A stretch of 64,000 nt of DNA, taken from NCBI GenBank assembly GCA_019634675.1, contig JAHCAX010000003.1:1-64000 (forward strand), written 5' to 3'. Below are positions 44,490 through 54,327 of the stretch, one piece after another. Below the pieces are notes generated by a model. It made no database searches. It had not been told where the DNA came from and saw only the letters and a list, made by a program, of their open reading frames with translations. The first letter of the stretch is position 1, and each line of letters opens with the position of its first letter. The translations under genes were made by a program, and so were the position numbers. The DNA comes from Acherontichlamydia pituitae. Lineage in GTDB: Bacteria > Chlamydiota > Chlamydiia > Chlamydiales > Rhabdochlamydiaceae.

Positions 44490-45959
44490 CTAAAAAAGCA
44501 GGGCGCTTAAACCCATGGCGATCAGGAAATAAATCGACATCGATAAAAAGTCGTTAAAGGCCGTAATAATCGGACCTGCAGCAACAGCGGGATCCACGCC
44601 GATCCGTGCAAAAAACAACGGAGAGAAGACCCCAAGCACCGTTCCTGCCAAACAAGCGCCCATCAGCCCGATCCCAACGATCAGCCCGACAGCGATCGGA
44701 CTGACTTCCGCTCCAGATACGCCGACAAAGTCGAGCGCATACACAACAATGCCGCAAAGCACCCCGAATATCGAGCCCGTCGTCAGTCCAAGCAGCAGCT
44801 CCTTGACGACAGCCTCTCCTTTATTACCTAATGATAATAGACCTGTCGCCATGCTTCGGACAAGCACCGTACTGCATTGGATACCGATATTGCCCGACAT
44901 TCCTGTGATAAGTGGAACAAAGAACAGGACAAAGGTCAGCACGCCGCCAACGTAGGATTGGAATGAGGAGATCACACCAACGTTGATCAAACCGGCGCAA
45001 AGCGTGACGACAAGCCATGGGGCCCGGGACAAAAATCGTTTGAACAAAGGCTCTGGCACGCTGACTTTTTCCGCGGTACCCGCCATGTTTGCAATCGTCT
45101 CATCGGCAATATCTTCGACAGCGTCGAGGACATCTTCGTAGGTGATCACGCCGAGCAAGTGGTTCTTTTCATCGACGACGGTCAACGCCGGGATCTTGTA
45201 GCGCTCAACAATATCAACCACCTCTTCGCGCGATGTCTCAGGCGCCACCTTATGCAAGATCGAACGCATGACTTGACGCAAAGGCAGATGGGACGGATTG
45301 ACGATCAGGTTCCTGGCAGGCACATAGCCCAGCAGCTCGCCTTCCTGGTTCAAGACAAAGATCTTGCGGGTCAGATCGATCCCTGGATTATCGCGGATGT
45401 GGGCGGCAGCCTCGCCGATGGTGACGTCCATGGAAAAAGCAAAAAATTCATTGGTCATCAAACGGCCTGCAGTGTTCCGATGATGCTTTTTGATCTCGCG
45501 GATCCTCTGCGCCTTTTTTGTCTCGAGCATGTCGACGATCCGGCGGAACCTCCGCTCTGAAATATCTTCCAAGACCTCGACCGCTTCGTCTGGAGGCATA
45601 TGCTCAAAGAGCATCTTGACTTCCCCATCGTCGATATGGCGCAGCACAGCGACCCGGGTATTGCTGTCCGTATTGACCATGAACTCGATCTTGCCCTCAA
45701 TGTCGGACAAATTCTCATATAAAAAGGGTCTAGCATGGGAAGGGAGCCTGAATGCAGCGTAGGCTAAGTCGACAGGAGAATGTTCCGAAGCGATTTTTGC
45801 TAGGTCATGGATAACGACAGTCGATGTCTGTTTATGGAACGCCTGTTCAAGTTTTTCTTGTAAAATATCGTGCAGCTGTGATGTTTTTGAGTCCATTAAG
45901 TTGCCTGCCGCATGGTGCAGCTCATCAACTTTTTGGACCTCTTCTGTGACGATTTGCAT
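44490..45959 (-). CDS. mgtE: MgtE magnesium transporter
   Basis: 489 residues from the ATG at 45959, five bases after GAGGTGG. N-domain of helical repeats (about 45-180: MPPDEAVEVLEDISERRFRR, then AGRLMTNEFFAF), a CBS pair (about 185-300; PALTVVDEKNHLLGVITYED) and five membrane spans (about 315-489). The Mg2+ pore signature GVDPAVAAGPIITAFNDFLS is intact. The gated channel imports Mg2+ and is shut by Mg2+ bound between the N and CBS domains. Confidence 0.95.
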   Translation of the reverse strand: MQIVTEEVQKVDELHHAAGNLMDSKTSQLHDILQEKLEQAFHKQTSTVVIHDLAKIASEHSPVDLAYAAFRLPSHARPFLYENLSDIEGKIEFMVNTDSNTRVAVLRHIDDGEVKMLFEHMPPDEAVEVLEDISERRFRRIVDMLETKKAQRIREIKKHHRNTAGRLMTNEFFAFSMDVTIGEAAAHIRDNPGIDLTRKIFVLNQEGELLGYVPARNLIVNPSHLPLRQVMRSILHKVAPETSREEVVDIVERYKIPALTVVDEKNHLLGVITYEDVLDAVEDIADETIANMAGTAEKVSVPEPLFKRFLSRAPWLVVTLCAGLINVGVISSFQSYVGGVLTFVLFFVPLITGMSGNIGIQCSTVLVRSMATGLLSLGNKGEAVVKELLLGLTTGSIFGVLCGIVVYALDFVGVSGAEVSPIAVGLIVGIGLMGACLAGTVLGVFSPLFFARIGVDPAVAAGPIITAFNDFLSMSIYFLIAMGLSALLF

Positions 45960-46112
45960 GATCCACCTCAGCCCGAGTCTTGGCGCCAATCATACCCTGT
46001 ATTAGCCTTATTTTTCAAACGCAAATGCACCGCCTCTCCACCAATTTGGTGATAGCAATTAAATCTGCATTTTACTAGAATTCAAGCACCAATCCATAAA
46101 TAAAGTTTATCT

Positions 46113-47918
46113 ATGTTCAAACCAGAAAAAATCCGCAATATCGCGATCATCGCCCACATCGACCATGGCAAGACCACCATGCTCGACAGCCTTCTCAAAC
46201 AATCCAACGTCTTCCGCGACAACGAGAAGATACCAGAACGGGTCATGGACAGCTACGATCAGGAAAAAGAGCGCGGGATCACGATCTTTGCCAAGCACAC
46301 CAGCATCTATTTCGAAGACTTTAAAATTAATATTATCGACACCCCAGGCCATGCCGACTTCTCAGGAGAAGTTGAGCGGGTCCTCGGGCTTGTCAACTGC
46401 GTCCTCCTTCTCGTCGACGCCCAAGAAGGTCCGATGCCGCAGACCCGGTTCGTCCTTTCCCAAGCGTTAAAAATCGGTTTGAAACCGATCGTCGTCCTCA
46501 ACAAGGTCGACCGTCCCCACGCAGACCCTGACCGCGCCCTAAACCTGACCTTCGACCTCTTCGTCGAACTCGGAGCCAACGATGAACAGCTCGACTTCCC
46601 GATCTGCTACGCTTCCGGCCTCGGAGGCTTTGCTGTGACAGACCTCAAAGACCCGCGCGTCAATATGCGACCCCTCTTTGAACTGATCCTCAAAGCTGTC
46701 CCCGCTCCGCCAGGAAACCTCGACCTCCCCTTCCTGATGCAAGCGACGACTTTAAGCTATGACGACTTTGTCGGCAGGCAAGCCTGCGGCCGGATCTTGG
46801 AAGGCCATGTTAAAAAAGGGCAAACGATCACTAAGGTCGACAAAAACGGCCATCCGACCCAGCACCGCGTGCAGAGGATCGAAGGCTACCACGGCCTCAA
46901 GAAAGTCGAGCTCGAAGAAGCGGGCGTCGGCGACATTGTCAGCATTTCAGGGATCCCTGAAATTTCAATCGGCGACACCCTCTGCGACCCCCAACATGTC
47001 GTCCAGCTTCCTCCAATTACATTGGCCGAGCCGACCCTTTCGATCGAAATGATGGTCAACAACGGCCCATTCGTTGGGAAAGACGGCAAGCATGTCACGA
47101 TGAACAAGATCCGCGACCGCTTGCTCCAAGAGAGAAAAGCCAATATTTCGTTAAAAATTGAAGAGTCGTCTCGAGACGATGCGATCCGCGTTTGCGGACG
47201 CGGCGAGCTCCACTTGGCGGTCTTAATGGAAGCGATGCGGCGCGAAGACTACGAGTTTACGATCTCCAAACCTCAAGTTATCCTTAAGCAAGTCGAAGGC
47301 GAGACCCACGAACCTTACGAAATTGCCCACATCGAAGTTCCCCAAGAGTACTCGGGAACGATCATTGAAGAACTCTCACGCCGCAAAGGTGAAATGCGCT
47401 CCTTAAATACCAATGAGCACAACATCACGACGATCGAGTTCTTCATCCCAACTCGCGGACTAATGGGCTACCGCAACGACTTCCTAACGATCACCCGCGG
47501 ACTTGGAATCTTGACGTCGATCTTTGACAGCTATGGGCCATGGAAAGGAGAAATCCCAGGACGCGTACACGGCGCCCTCATCTCCAACGGCGCTGGAAAA
47601 ACGACAGGCTACGCCTGCTTCGGGATCCAAGAACGCGGCACCCTATTCGTTTCTCCTGGAGACGAGGTCTATGAAGGGATGGTCGTCGGGGAAAATAACC
47701 GCGACAACGATCTCGTTGTCAACGTGACCCGCGGCAAGCAGCTCACGAACATCCGCGCATCGGGCAGCGATGAGAACATCATCCTCGTTCCTGCACGCAC
47801 CTTCACTCTTGAACAAGCGATCGACTTCATCCAAGACGATGAGCTTGTCGAAGTCACTCCCCACTTCATCCGCTTAAGAAAACGGTTCTTGAGCGAGAAT
47901 GAACGCAAACGTAAGTAA
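46113..47918 (+). CDS. typA: GTPase TypA/BipA
   Basis: 601 residues. Ribosome-binding translational GTPase. G1 AHIDHGKTTMLDSLL, switch-I region ERGITIFAKHTSIYF, G3 DTPGHADF, G4 NKVDR. The elongation-factor domains II, III and V follow (GRGELHLAVLMEAMRREDYE, PTRGLMGYRNDFLTITRG), and the TypA-specific C-terminal domain has RGKQLTNIRASGSDE. Normal length, divergent from mgtE. A hairpin follows the stop. Confidence 0.97.
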   Translation: MFKPEKIRNIAIIAHIDHGKTTMLDSLLKQSNVFRDNEKIPERVMDSYDQEKERGITIFAKHTSIYFEDFKINIIDTPGHADFSGEVERVLGLVNCVLLLVDAQEGPMPQTRFVLSQALKIGLKPIVVLNKVDRPHADPDRALNLTFDLFVELGANDEQLDFPICYASGLGGFAVTDLKDPRVNMRPLFELILKAVPAPPGNLDLPFLMQATTLSYDDFVGRQACGRILEGHVKKGQTITKVDKNGHPTQHRVQRIEGYHGLKKVELEEAGVGDIVSISGIPEISIGDTLCDPQHVVQLPPITLAEPTLSIEMMVNNGPFVGKDGKHVTMNKIRDRLLQERKANISLKIEESSRDDAIRVCGRGELHLAVLMEAMRREDYEFTISKPQVILKQVEGETHEPYEIAHIEVPQEYSGTIIEELSRRKGEMRSLNTNEHNITTIEFFIPTRGLMGYRNDFLTITRGLGILTSIFDSYGPWKGEIPGRVHGALISNGAGKTTGYACFGIQERGTLFVSPGDEVYEGMVVGENNRDNDLVVNVTRGKQLTNIRASGSDENIILVPARTFTLEQAIDFIQDDELVEVTPHFIRLRKRFLSENERKRK

Positions 47919-47934
47919 AACTAAGCATATTATT

Positions 47935-47964
47935 GGGAATCGAGGCTTCATTACCTCGATTCCC
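47935..47964 (+). terminator. Hairpin after typA
   Basis: Stem GGGAATCGAGG / CCTCGATTCCC with an 8-base loop, 16 bp past the typA stop. No clear T-run, so termination may be partial. Confidence 0.6.
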
Positions 47965-47987
47965 ATCTGTTTGATGGAGCTTGTCCA

Positions 47988-48335
47988 ATGAAAACCGTCA
48001 AAGAAAAGCTTGGGATCAAAGAAGGGAAGCAAGTCCTTGTCCTTAATCCTCCTCAAGGCTACCTAGATGTTCAAGGCAGCGTTCCAATTAGAGAAGCGGA
48101 CATCATTCAGCTCTTCATTACCTCTAAACAAGATTTGCAAGATTTTATCGATGCAAACCGTTCTTCGCTTAAAAATTCGATCGCCTTATGGGTGTCGTAT
48201 CCCAAAGCATCTCCCCATTTGGGGATCAATCGGGATATCATTGCCAGTTTTTTAAAACAATATGCGCTAGAAGGCATCGCAATTTGTTCAATAGACGAAA
48301 CCTGGTCGGCGTTGCGCTTCAAGCATATTCCCTAA
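47988..48335 (+). CDS. DUF3052-like small protein
   Basis: 115 residues. Matches the DUF3052 pattern: LGIKEGKQVLVLNPPQGYLD at the start, an internal ALWVSYPKASPHLGINRD block and the C-terminal DETWSALRFKH. Cytoplasmic, no catalytic motif. Function of the family is unknown to me. It follows typA after a hairpin and is convergent with proA. Confidence 0.7.
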   Translation: MKTVKEKLGIKEGKQVLVLNPPQGYLDVQGSVPIREADIIQLFITSKQDLQDFIDANRSSLKNSIALWVSYPKASPHLGINRDIIASFLKQYALEGIAICSIDETWSALRFKHIP

Positions 48336-48339
48336 CATC

Positions 48340-48376
48340 AATGGGAACCTAAGGTCAATAACCTTAAGTTCCCATT
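48340..48376. terminator. Hairpin between convergent genes
   Basis: Stem AATGGGAAC..TAAGGT / ACCTTAA.GTTCCCATT lies between the stops of the DUF3052-like gene and proA, and followed by TTTTA-type runs could serve both strands. Confidence 0.7.
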
Positions 48377-48380
48377 AATT

Positions 48381-49634
48381 TTAACTTCTAACCTGATAAT
48401 CTCCTCTTACGACCCATTTGTACGACGTCAGCTCCTTTAATCCCATCGGACCCCTTGCATGAAACTTTTGCGTGCTGATAGCAACCTCAGCGCCTAGGCC
48501 AAACTGCCCTCCATCTGTAAACCGTGTTGAAGCATTGACATAGACTGCTGCCGAATCGACCGCTCTTACAAACTGTTCTGCATTCTCCTGATTCCGGGTC
48601 AAAATCCCATCGCTGTGCCCAGAACTATGTTCTTGCACGTGATCGATCGCCTCGCTTAACTTTCCAACAACCTTAACCCCTAAAACAAGGCTTAGCCATT
48701 CGGTATCCCAATCCTGAGGTCCCGCCATCTGGCATGACGGACCTTGAGCAAGCTCCATGGCAGCTGGATCGAGTCGAAAGCTGACACCTTGTGGACTTAG
48801 CCGCTTTACAAGCTCAGGAATCAAATCAGGAGCAACCGTAGCATGAACTAAAAGAGTATCCAAAGCATTGCAGACTGTTGGGCGTTGGGTTTTTGCATTG
48901 GCAATGACCTTTATCGAAGCTTCTAGATCCGCGCTCTCATCGACAAACAGATGGCAGATCCCCGCTCCTCCCATGATCACTGGAATGGTGCTGTTCTCTT
49001 TGCAAAAACGCTGCAACGAAGAGCTTCCTCTTGGGATGATCAAGTCGATGTATTCATCGAGCTGAAGCATCTGCTTCACAACAGATCGATCGGTATCAGC
49101 CACAAGCTGGACAGCCTCTTCGGAAAGGCCAGCATCAAGAAGTGATCGTTGAATGAGTTCAACTAATTTCAAATTGGTGCGCAATGCTTCAGAACCGCCT
49201 CTTAGCAGCGCGCAATTTCCCGATTTGATGCTAAGCGCGCTAATGTCGAGCGTGACATTCGGCCTCGATTCGTAAATCACGCCAAGGACACCGATCGGCA
49301 CGCGGCATTTTTCCAACTTCAAGCCATTAGGGAGGACTTCTTGTTCAAACACCGCCCCGATGGGATCGGGAAGCAAAAGGACCTGCTCAATATCATGGAT
49401 GATCCCCCTCAATCGATTTTCTAAAGACAGCCGTTCTAACAACGGCTTCTCCAATCCTTTTTCCTTTGCTAAAACAAGATCTTGCGCATTGGCCTTTAAA
49501 ATGGACTCCTCTTCTTGCATCAAATGTTCCATTAATGCTGTCAAAGCTCGCCCCTTTTGCTTTGAACTTGCCCTTGCAAGATGAAATGCGGCTTTTTTAG
49601 ACCCCGCGGCCATTTTTCTGATATCTAAAGTCAT
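48381..49634 (-). CDS. proA: Gamma-glutamyl phosphate reductase
   Basis: 417 residues. Second step of proline synthesis: NADPH-dependent reduction of glutamyl phosphate. VPIGVLGVIYESRPNVTLDI is the ProA signature, KTQRPTVCNALDTLLVH carries the catalytic Cys, and the end has HARGPMGLKELTSYKW. It lies four bases after proB. Chlamydiaceae generally lack this pathway, so it is a metabolic extension. Confidence 0.95.
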   Translation of the reverse strand: MTLDIRKMAAGSKKAAFHLARASSKQKGRALTALMEHLMQEEESILKANAQDLVLAKEKGLEKPLLERLSLENRLRGIIHDIEQVLLLPDPIGAVFEQEVLPNGLKLEKCRVPIGVLGVIYESRPNVTLDISALSIKSGNCALLRGGSEALRTNLKLVELIQRSLLDAGLSEEAVQLVADTDRSVVKQMLQLDEYIDLIIPRGSSSLQRFCKENSTIPVIMGGAGICHLFVDESADLEASIKVIANAKTQRPTVCNALDTLLVHATVAPDLIPELVKRLSPQGVSFRLDPAAMELAQGPSCQMAGPQDWDTEWLSLVLGVKVVGKLSEAIDHVQEHSSGHSDGILTRNQENAEQFVRAVDSAAVYVNASTRFTDGGQFGLGAEVAISTQKFHARGPMGLKELTSYKWVVRGDYQVRS

Positions 49635-49638
49635 CGTT

Positions 49639-50412
49639 CTATTCCTCTTTTTGCTTTAAAAATACTGTTCCCACCTGCTTGCCATCTGCCAGCTCGATCA
49701 ATACGTTCGGACGAGAAGAAGATGCGATGATTGTTTTGATCAATGATTTGGAAGCCAGACGGGCGGCTTCAATTTTAGTTGCCATTCCCCCTGTTCCCAA
49801 TGCTGAAGAAGCCCCTCCTGCAATTGCCATAATCTGATCGTCAATACAATCAACAACCGGAATGAGCTTTGCATCGGGGTCTTTCCTAGGATTGGTTGTA
49901 TAAAGCCCCTCTTGATCGGTCAGAAGGACAAGTGCGTCGGCTCCGACCAGATCTGCAACAAGAGCTGAGAGATTATCATTGTCCCCGATCCGCGCTTCCT
50001 GGGAAAAGACAACATCATTTTCATTAATGATCGGAATGATCCCATGGTCCAAAAGACCTCTAATCGCTTGTTCTGTGGAAGAGCGTTTGCTTTCTGAGAA
50101 GTCCTCTTTGGTAAGCAAGATCTGTCCTACATGCAGATCGTATAAGGAGAAGAGTTCAGCCCAGACCTGCATCAACTTGACCTGCCCGATCGAGGCAAAG
50201 ATCTGCTTGCAAAGCTGCGATGGTCCCAACTTGGAAGGCTGAAAGAGCTCTTTTCCGGTTGCAACAGCGCCTGAGCTGACAAGGATCAGTTCCATCCCTC
50301 GATTGCGCAAAGCGGCCATTTGCTGAACCAGGCCGATCATGGTCCTTTTTGATAATTGATTCGTCCCCTGGGTAAGACTGCTCGTCCCCACTTTAATAAT
50401 GATTTTTTTCAT
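49639..50412 (-). CDS. proB: Glutamate 5-kinase, short form without PUA domain
   Basis: 257 residues. First step of proline synthesis. Kinase core complete: KKIIIKVGTSSLTQG, VSSGAVATGKELF, PIINENDVV, GDNDNLSALVADLVGADALV, GTGGMATKIEAARLA. The RNA-like PUA domain that follows in E. coli ProB (367 residues) is missing; short forms are known in several bacteria. No proC is seen in this window. Confidence 0.95.
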   Translation of the reverse strand: MKKIIIKVGTSSLTQGTNQLSKRTMIGLVQQMAALRNRGMELILVSSGAVATGKELFQPSKLGPSQLCKQIFASIGQVKLMQVWAELFSLYDLHVGQILLTKEDFSESKRSSTEQAIRGLLDHGIIPIINENDVVFSQEARIGDNDNLSALVADLVGADALVLLTDQEGLYTTNPRKDPDAKLIPVVDCIDDQIMAIAGGASSALGTGGMATKIEAARLASKSLIKTIIASSSRPNVLIELADGKQVGTVFLKQKEE

Positions 50413-50795
50413 AACGTTATAAACTTAATCTAAAGAATGCATGCATGCACACAACCAGCTGCAACGTCAGAAAATACCGATAGCTGCGCGCTAAAGGCGC
50501 AGCAAAACGGTATTCATGCACAGTTTGCAACAGGTTCAATCGTCTAGGTCCTAAAAAATTAGAACCGAAAACAAAGGAATGTATTGAAAAAAATAAGATT
50601 ACCCTAAAACGGGCGGAGGAGGGGGTAGGTTAAAAGACTGAAAATGTGCGAGGGAACGTAAAAGTTCTTCCATATTGACACCAGCAGTGGTTACCACTGT
50701 CCTTAACACCATTCATTTTACAAAATCCACTTAATTAAATCTAGGGTCGATGTAAATGCAGCCTCATTAAAAAATGAGATTCAAAAATGAATGAC
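50413..50795. other. Intergenic region with nested palindrome
   Basis: No gene seen. From about 50452 to 50546 the DNA is an imperfect palindrome: AATACCGATAGCTGCGCGCT pairs with AGGCGCAGCAAAACGGTATT, and outside it a CAGCTGCAACG block pairs with CAGTTTGCAACAGG. It may be another MITE-like element or a structured leader; it could also act as the terminator of neighbouring transcripts. Confidence 0.5.
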
Positions 50796-52019
50796 TTAGC
50801 CGGCCCCGCCGCCATTGCCAAGCTCTGGAAGGCGTCCGTTCAGCTTGATGGTTTGACGTAAGAGATTGATTTTTGCGTCATCCTGCTCTTGGAGCGAGCT
50901 CATGCCGCTGGACGTTGAAGGTGTGCGGCTCTTTAGACGCTCTGCTTCGACAAATAAAGAGCGATAGGCTTCATAGGCGGTAGGATCGACGGCCTGCTTG
51001 ACCATCTGCCGCTCCAGATCGCAAATCTCTTCAATCTGTGTCTTGATGGCCACAAATTTCTTATGGACCTCATTGATCTCTTTTTGGGCCTTTTTATAGC
51101 GCACAAAGGAAACCTGGGGCTTCATGGCCTCCAAGCTATCGAGTGTTAGCTTTCTTTCCTGATTAATGTTCCGGATCGCTTCCCGGAATTTAGCCCGTTT
51201 GTCTGAAACCTCGGAAAGAGGGAAGATCTTTTCAAGCAAAGGAGAGGAGTGCTCTTCCAAGTATTGCTCGAAGGCGCTGATATCGCTATGGACCTGCAGC
51301 AAGAACCCATCCAGTTCCGCAAGACGCTCATTCAGCACCTTGACGTTGCTTTCGATCTCCTCTTCGCTCAAATTGCAGTGGAGCGGAGCATTGATTTTAT
51401 GGACCTCTTTGATCTTCACCCAGGCTTCTAATTCATTCTGTAGAGAGCTTAACTGCCTCTCTAGCGTGCAGCGGCTCTTCAGCATCTCATCGATTGACCC
51501 GAAAGAGGAATGGGATTGGACGAATGCATCAAATGAAGCTAATGGGGCCTTTTTCCCAAAAGAAAATAGGGAACGCTCCGCAGTTCGATAAGGGACCATT
51601 TTCCGCTGGAGCTCATGCACATCCGCTTCGTTCTTGCTAACCGATGCCAAAACAGCTATTGTTGGAGAAGAAAAATGGGCAAGCTCCCTCTCTGCGGCAA
51701 TTTTCAGATTCCTAGACTTTTCATCTGCAGGAAGGCGTGGATAGACAATCTTTGGAAGCAGGTCGATCATTTTTCCTGTCTCGTCCGAACTGATGCTGCC
51801 CATTTGGGTCACTTCATGGTCGGACAACTGAAATGTGCTGACCTCGTTATTTTGAAAGCGGACGGTGCATACCTTGGCAAACAGGTCGAATTCCACGCTA
51901 TTCAATGTTAAAAGCGTATTCAATCCCCGGTCCCAAGCATGCGCTCCCTTTGTTTCGATCTGAGCCTGCAAAGGCTGGTGCGCGGGCGAAGGGTCCTTTT
52001 TAATCGTAATCGTGACCAT
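50796..52019 (-). CDS. Coiled-coil protein, putative effector, unrecognised
   Basis: 407 residues, no signal peptide or membrane span. The N-terminus (1-90) is beta-like (VEFDLFAKVCTVRFQNNEVS). From about 170 to 360 there are long charged helices likely to be coiled coils (RCTLERQLSSLQNELEAWVK, NVKVLNERLAELDGFLLQV, RNINQERKLTLDSLEAMKPQ). It ends in a Ser/Thr-rich segment and GNGGGAG. A GGAG RBS precedes the start. It is divergent from an LRR gene over AT-rich DNA, suggesting a pair of host-directed proteins (inference). Confidence 0.6.
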   Translation of the reverse strand: MVTITIKKDPSPAHQPLQAQIETKGAHAWDRGLNTLLTLNSVEFDLFAKVCTVRFQNNEVSTFQLSDHEVTQMGSISSDETGKMIDLLPKIVYPRLPADEKSRNLKIAAERELAHFSSPTIAVLASVSKNEADVHELQRKMVPYRTAERSLFSFGKKAPLASFDAFVQSHSSFGSIDEMLKSRCTLERQLSSLQNELEAWVKIKEVHKINAPLHCNLSEEEIESNVKVLNERLAELDGFLLQVHSDISAFEQYLEEHSSPLLEKIFPLSEVSDKRAKFREAIRNINQERKLTLDSLEAMKPQVSFVRYKKAQKEINEVHKKFVAIKTQIEEICDLERQMVKQAVDPTAYEAYRSLFVEAERLKSRTPSTSSGMSSLQEQDDAKINLLRQTIKLNGRLPELGNGGGAG

Positions 52020-52286
52020 ACGGAAAACTCCAATAATTCAATGATATGCACATCTCTTTAGCTTTATTTTACCATTTAATAAACATTTAAAATCATCGAT
52101 AAATTTAATAAATTATTAATAAAACCACAACACTCTCTAAACAATTAACTTATGAAAAATTAAAACTTAAACACCTGAAAACCAATTATTTGCATACTAT
52201 AGTAATAATAATTAATTTACTTTTACTACAAATTATTATATAATGGTTTACAAACCTATTTATTAATAAACAAATAACGAGGAATT
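52020..52286. other. AT-rich divergent upstream region
   Basis: Shared leader of the coiled-coil gene (minus) and the LRR gene (plus). Long A/T runs such as TTTAATAAATTATTAATAAA; no reliable -35/-10 pair picked. Similar tracts precede other putative effectors here. Confidence 0.4.
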
Positions 52287-54083
52287 ATGACACTTCGAGA
52301 AATGTGCCTTAACGTTTATGTGAACAGTTTTCCATCAGCTCCAGACCTAGTTTCTTCACCTGCAGACGATTTCTCAAGCTCACAAGTTATCGCATCGCAA
52401 CTTGTGGTCAATCAATGGAGCAGCCTAAAAGACCATGCACCGAAAGGGCTGTACAATATCCCCAAAGCGATGGCTCACATTGAAAGAAGATTTCACATTG
52501 TTGACTCTCAGGCTAGCTCTTCATCCAGCAGCAGCCAACCCACTGTTACAGTTCGCAGCCTAAGGATTCCTCAAGATGCTAAAGTCAACGCTCTTTTCCA
52601 CAGCTTAGCGAAGTTAATTCAAAGAGACCTTAGAAAAATTGGCTGCGATTGGGTCAACTTAAGAGAATGCGTGCCAACATCCCTCTCTGAATATAGCCAG
52701 CTGCAAAAAGATCTTGCTTTATGGATCGTATGGAAGGAAAGGATCTCCCCTAAAATGGATTTCGGCCATGATGCGCCTCCAGCATCTCCACAAGAGATCC
52801 GTGCTTGGCTTAGCAATGAGGCGAACAGAGATCAGGTCCAACACTTAAGACACCTAGATCTTTCGGGACTTCACCTCTCTATAGTACCTTCTGAACTTGC
52901 TCTTTTTACCGGTCTGACACGGCTTGATTTATCGCACAATTGCTTAAGCGAGCTTCCTGAATACATCGGAAACTTTTCACACTTATGGAAATTAGATCTT
53001 TCCCATAACAAGCTGGCCGAACTGCCTGGAACATTCGGGAACTTGACTCGATTAAGGGATTTAAAACTATCGGAGAACCAGCTCACAGCGATCCCTGCGT
53101 CTTTTAGCCAATTCGTCCATATGGAAAAAATCGATCTTTCCTCCAATGCACTGACTGAGATTTTCCCGATCTTCGATTGCTGTCCCCGCTTGAGCACGCT
53201 GAACCTTTCCCACAATTTGCTGGAAAAGCTACCTGAAATCCAAACCCAGCATCATCCGTTGAAAAAACTTTACCTAACAAGCAATCGTCTGAAAGAACTT
53301 CCTGCATCGATTGGCAACTTGTCCCGTTTAAAAGATCTCGATCTGCAGTCCAATAGGCTGAGCAGTCTACCTGAGTCCTTTCAATATCTTAGCCATCTTC
53401 ACTTCCTTGATTTAGGATGGAACCAATTGATAACGCTTCCTCAGAATTTTCCTCCTTCCCGCCAAATCGATTTTCTTGGCCTCTGCCATAATAGTCTGAT
53501 AACTATTCCTGATCAGCTAGCTCGATCGGCTGTGCAAATTAAGCACTTTGAACTACAAGGCAACCCTTTCATCTTTAGTTGCTCTAGCAAAGCGGTAAGG
53601 CGCTTCTTGACTCAAGAGATCATGTATCGGTATGTAGGAGCGATCCAATATCAACCAGTCACAGCTCTTGGCAATCTGACCAATGCCCTCCTTACGCAAG
53701 AGTGGAACCCAGTACGCATTGAAGGGCTATTTTTAGAACTTGCTCCCACGGTTCAAAATGAGATTCGTCAAAGGATTTGCGACCACTTAAGCTCTAGCGA
53801 TGAAGAACGCTCTCCATCGCCAAACATCTCTTCTAGCTCCACTCCGAGCAATTCAGACCTGGAACGGATCAATATTTTTGAGAACAGAGTCCTGTTTGCT
53901 CAAACGCTTCAGCAAACGATCTTTGACACATTCGAGGCTTTGCCAGAGGATGCAAAAACTAACGTTTACGGAACTCTCTATGTGTTAAGCGGAGAGGAGC
54001 GCAGCGCCCATCCTGATGTGTGGGGCAAGAGACATTTAAAGGACAATATAGTCGCCCTTGCCGATGCAATAAGCCTCGTCTAA
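52287..54083 (+). CDS. Leucine-rich repeat protein, putative effector
   Basis: 598 residues. An N-terminal part (1-180) without a recognised domain, with a Ser run at about 78-84, precedes about ten LRRs (about 185-430) of the typical bacterial/Ras-LRR type: LTRLDLSHNCLSELPEYIGN, LWKLDLSHNKLAELPGTFGN, LKDLDLQSNRLSSLPESFQY. A C-terminal helical part has a Ser-rich linker (about 505-525). LRRs bind proteins; no catalytic E3 ligase (NEL) motif is recognised, but a C-terminal Cys-centred check is possible only by search. No signal peptide. Confidence 0.75.
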   Translation: MTLREMCLNVYVNSFPSAPDLVSSPADDFSSSQVIASQLVVNQWSSLKDHAPKGLYNIPKAMAHIERRFHIVDSQASSSSSSSQPTVTVRSLRIPQDAKVNALFHSLAKLIQRDLRKIGCDWVNLRECVPTSLSEYSQLQKDLALWIVWKERISPKMDFGHDAPPASPQEIRAWLSNEANRDQVQHLRHLDLSGLHLSIVPSELALFTGLTRLDLSHNCLSELPEYIGNFSHLWKLDLSHNKLAELPGTFGNLTRLRDLKLSENQLTAIPASFSQFVHMEKIDLSSNALTEIFPIFDCCPRLSTLNLSHNLLEKLPEIQTQHHPLKKLYLTSNRLKELPASIGNLSRLKDLDLQSNRLSSLPESFQYLSHLHFLDLGWNQLITLPQNFPPSRQIDFLGLCHNSLITIPDQLARSAVQIKHFELQGNPFIFSCSSKAVRRFLTQEIMYRYVGAIQYQPVTALGNLTNALLTQEWNPVRIEGLFLELAPTVQNEIRQRICDHLSSSDEERSPSPNISSSSTPSNSDLERINIFENRVLFAQTLQQTIFDTFEALPEDAKTNVYGTLYVLSGEERSAHPDVWGKRHLKDNIVALADAISLV

Positions 54084-54116
54084 GTCCTTATACTTTCTGC
54101 TCTAGATGCAACCAGC

Positions 54117-54152
54117 AGGATCGTCACAATAAGCTGACGATCCTTTCTTTTT
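54117..54152 (+). terminator. Intrinsic terminator of the LRR gene
   Basis: Stem AGGATCGTCA / TGACGATCCT with an 8-base loop and a TTTCTTTTT tract, 33 bp after the stop. Confidence 0.85.
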
Positions 54153-54169
54153 CCATCACCATTTGAACC

Positions 54170-54327
54170 TATCCCAGTAATAATTTTCATCGATTTTCCG
54201 GATTATTTTGGCTGAATTTCGGGCCATTAACCAGTGGCAATATACAAATGTCGATATTCCCCTGGTTAATGGCTCGAAATTCGGCTCAAAAGAACCAAAA
54301 AATCGACTGAAACTTTTTACTGGGATA
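54170..54327. repeat. Long palindromic MITE-like element, family C
   Basis: 158 bp with ends TATCCCAGTAA / TTACTGGGATA-type. The inverted repeat covers nearly the whole element: the GGCTGAATTTCGGGCCATTA block on the left pairs with the TAATGGCTCGAAATTCGGCTC block on the right, and TCGATTTT pairs near the outside. No open frame. It sits after the LRR terminator. Confidence 0.8.
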
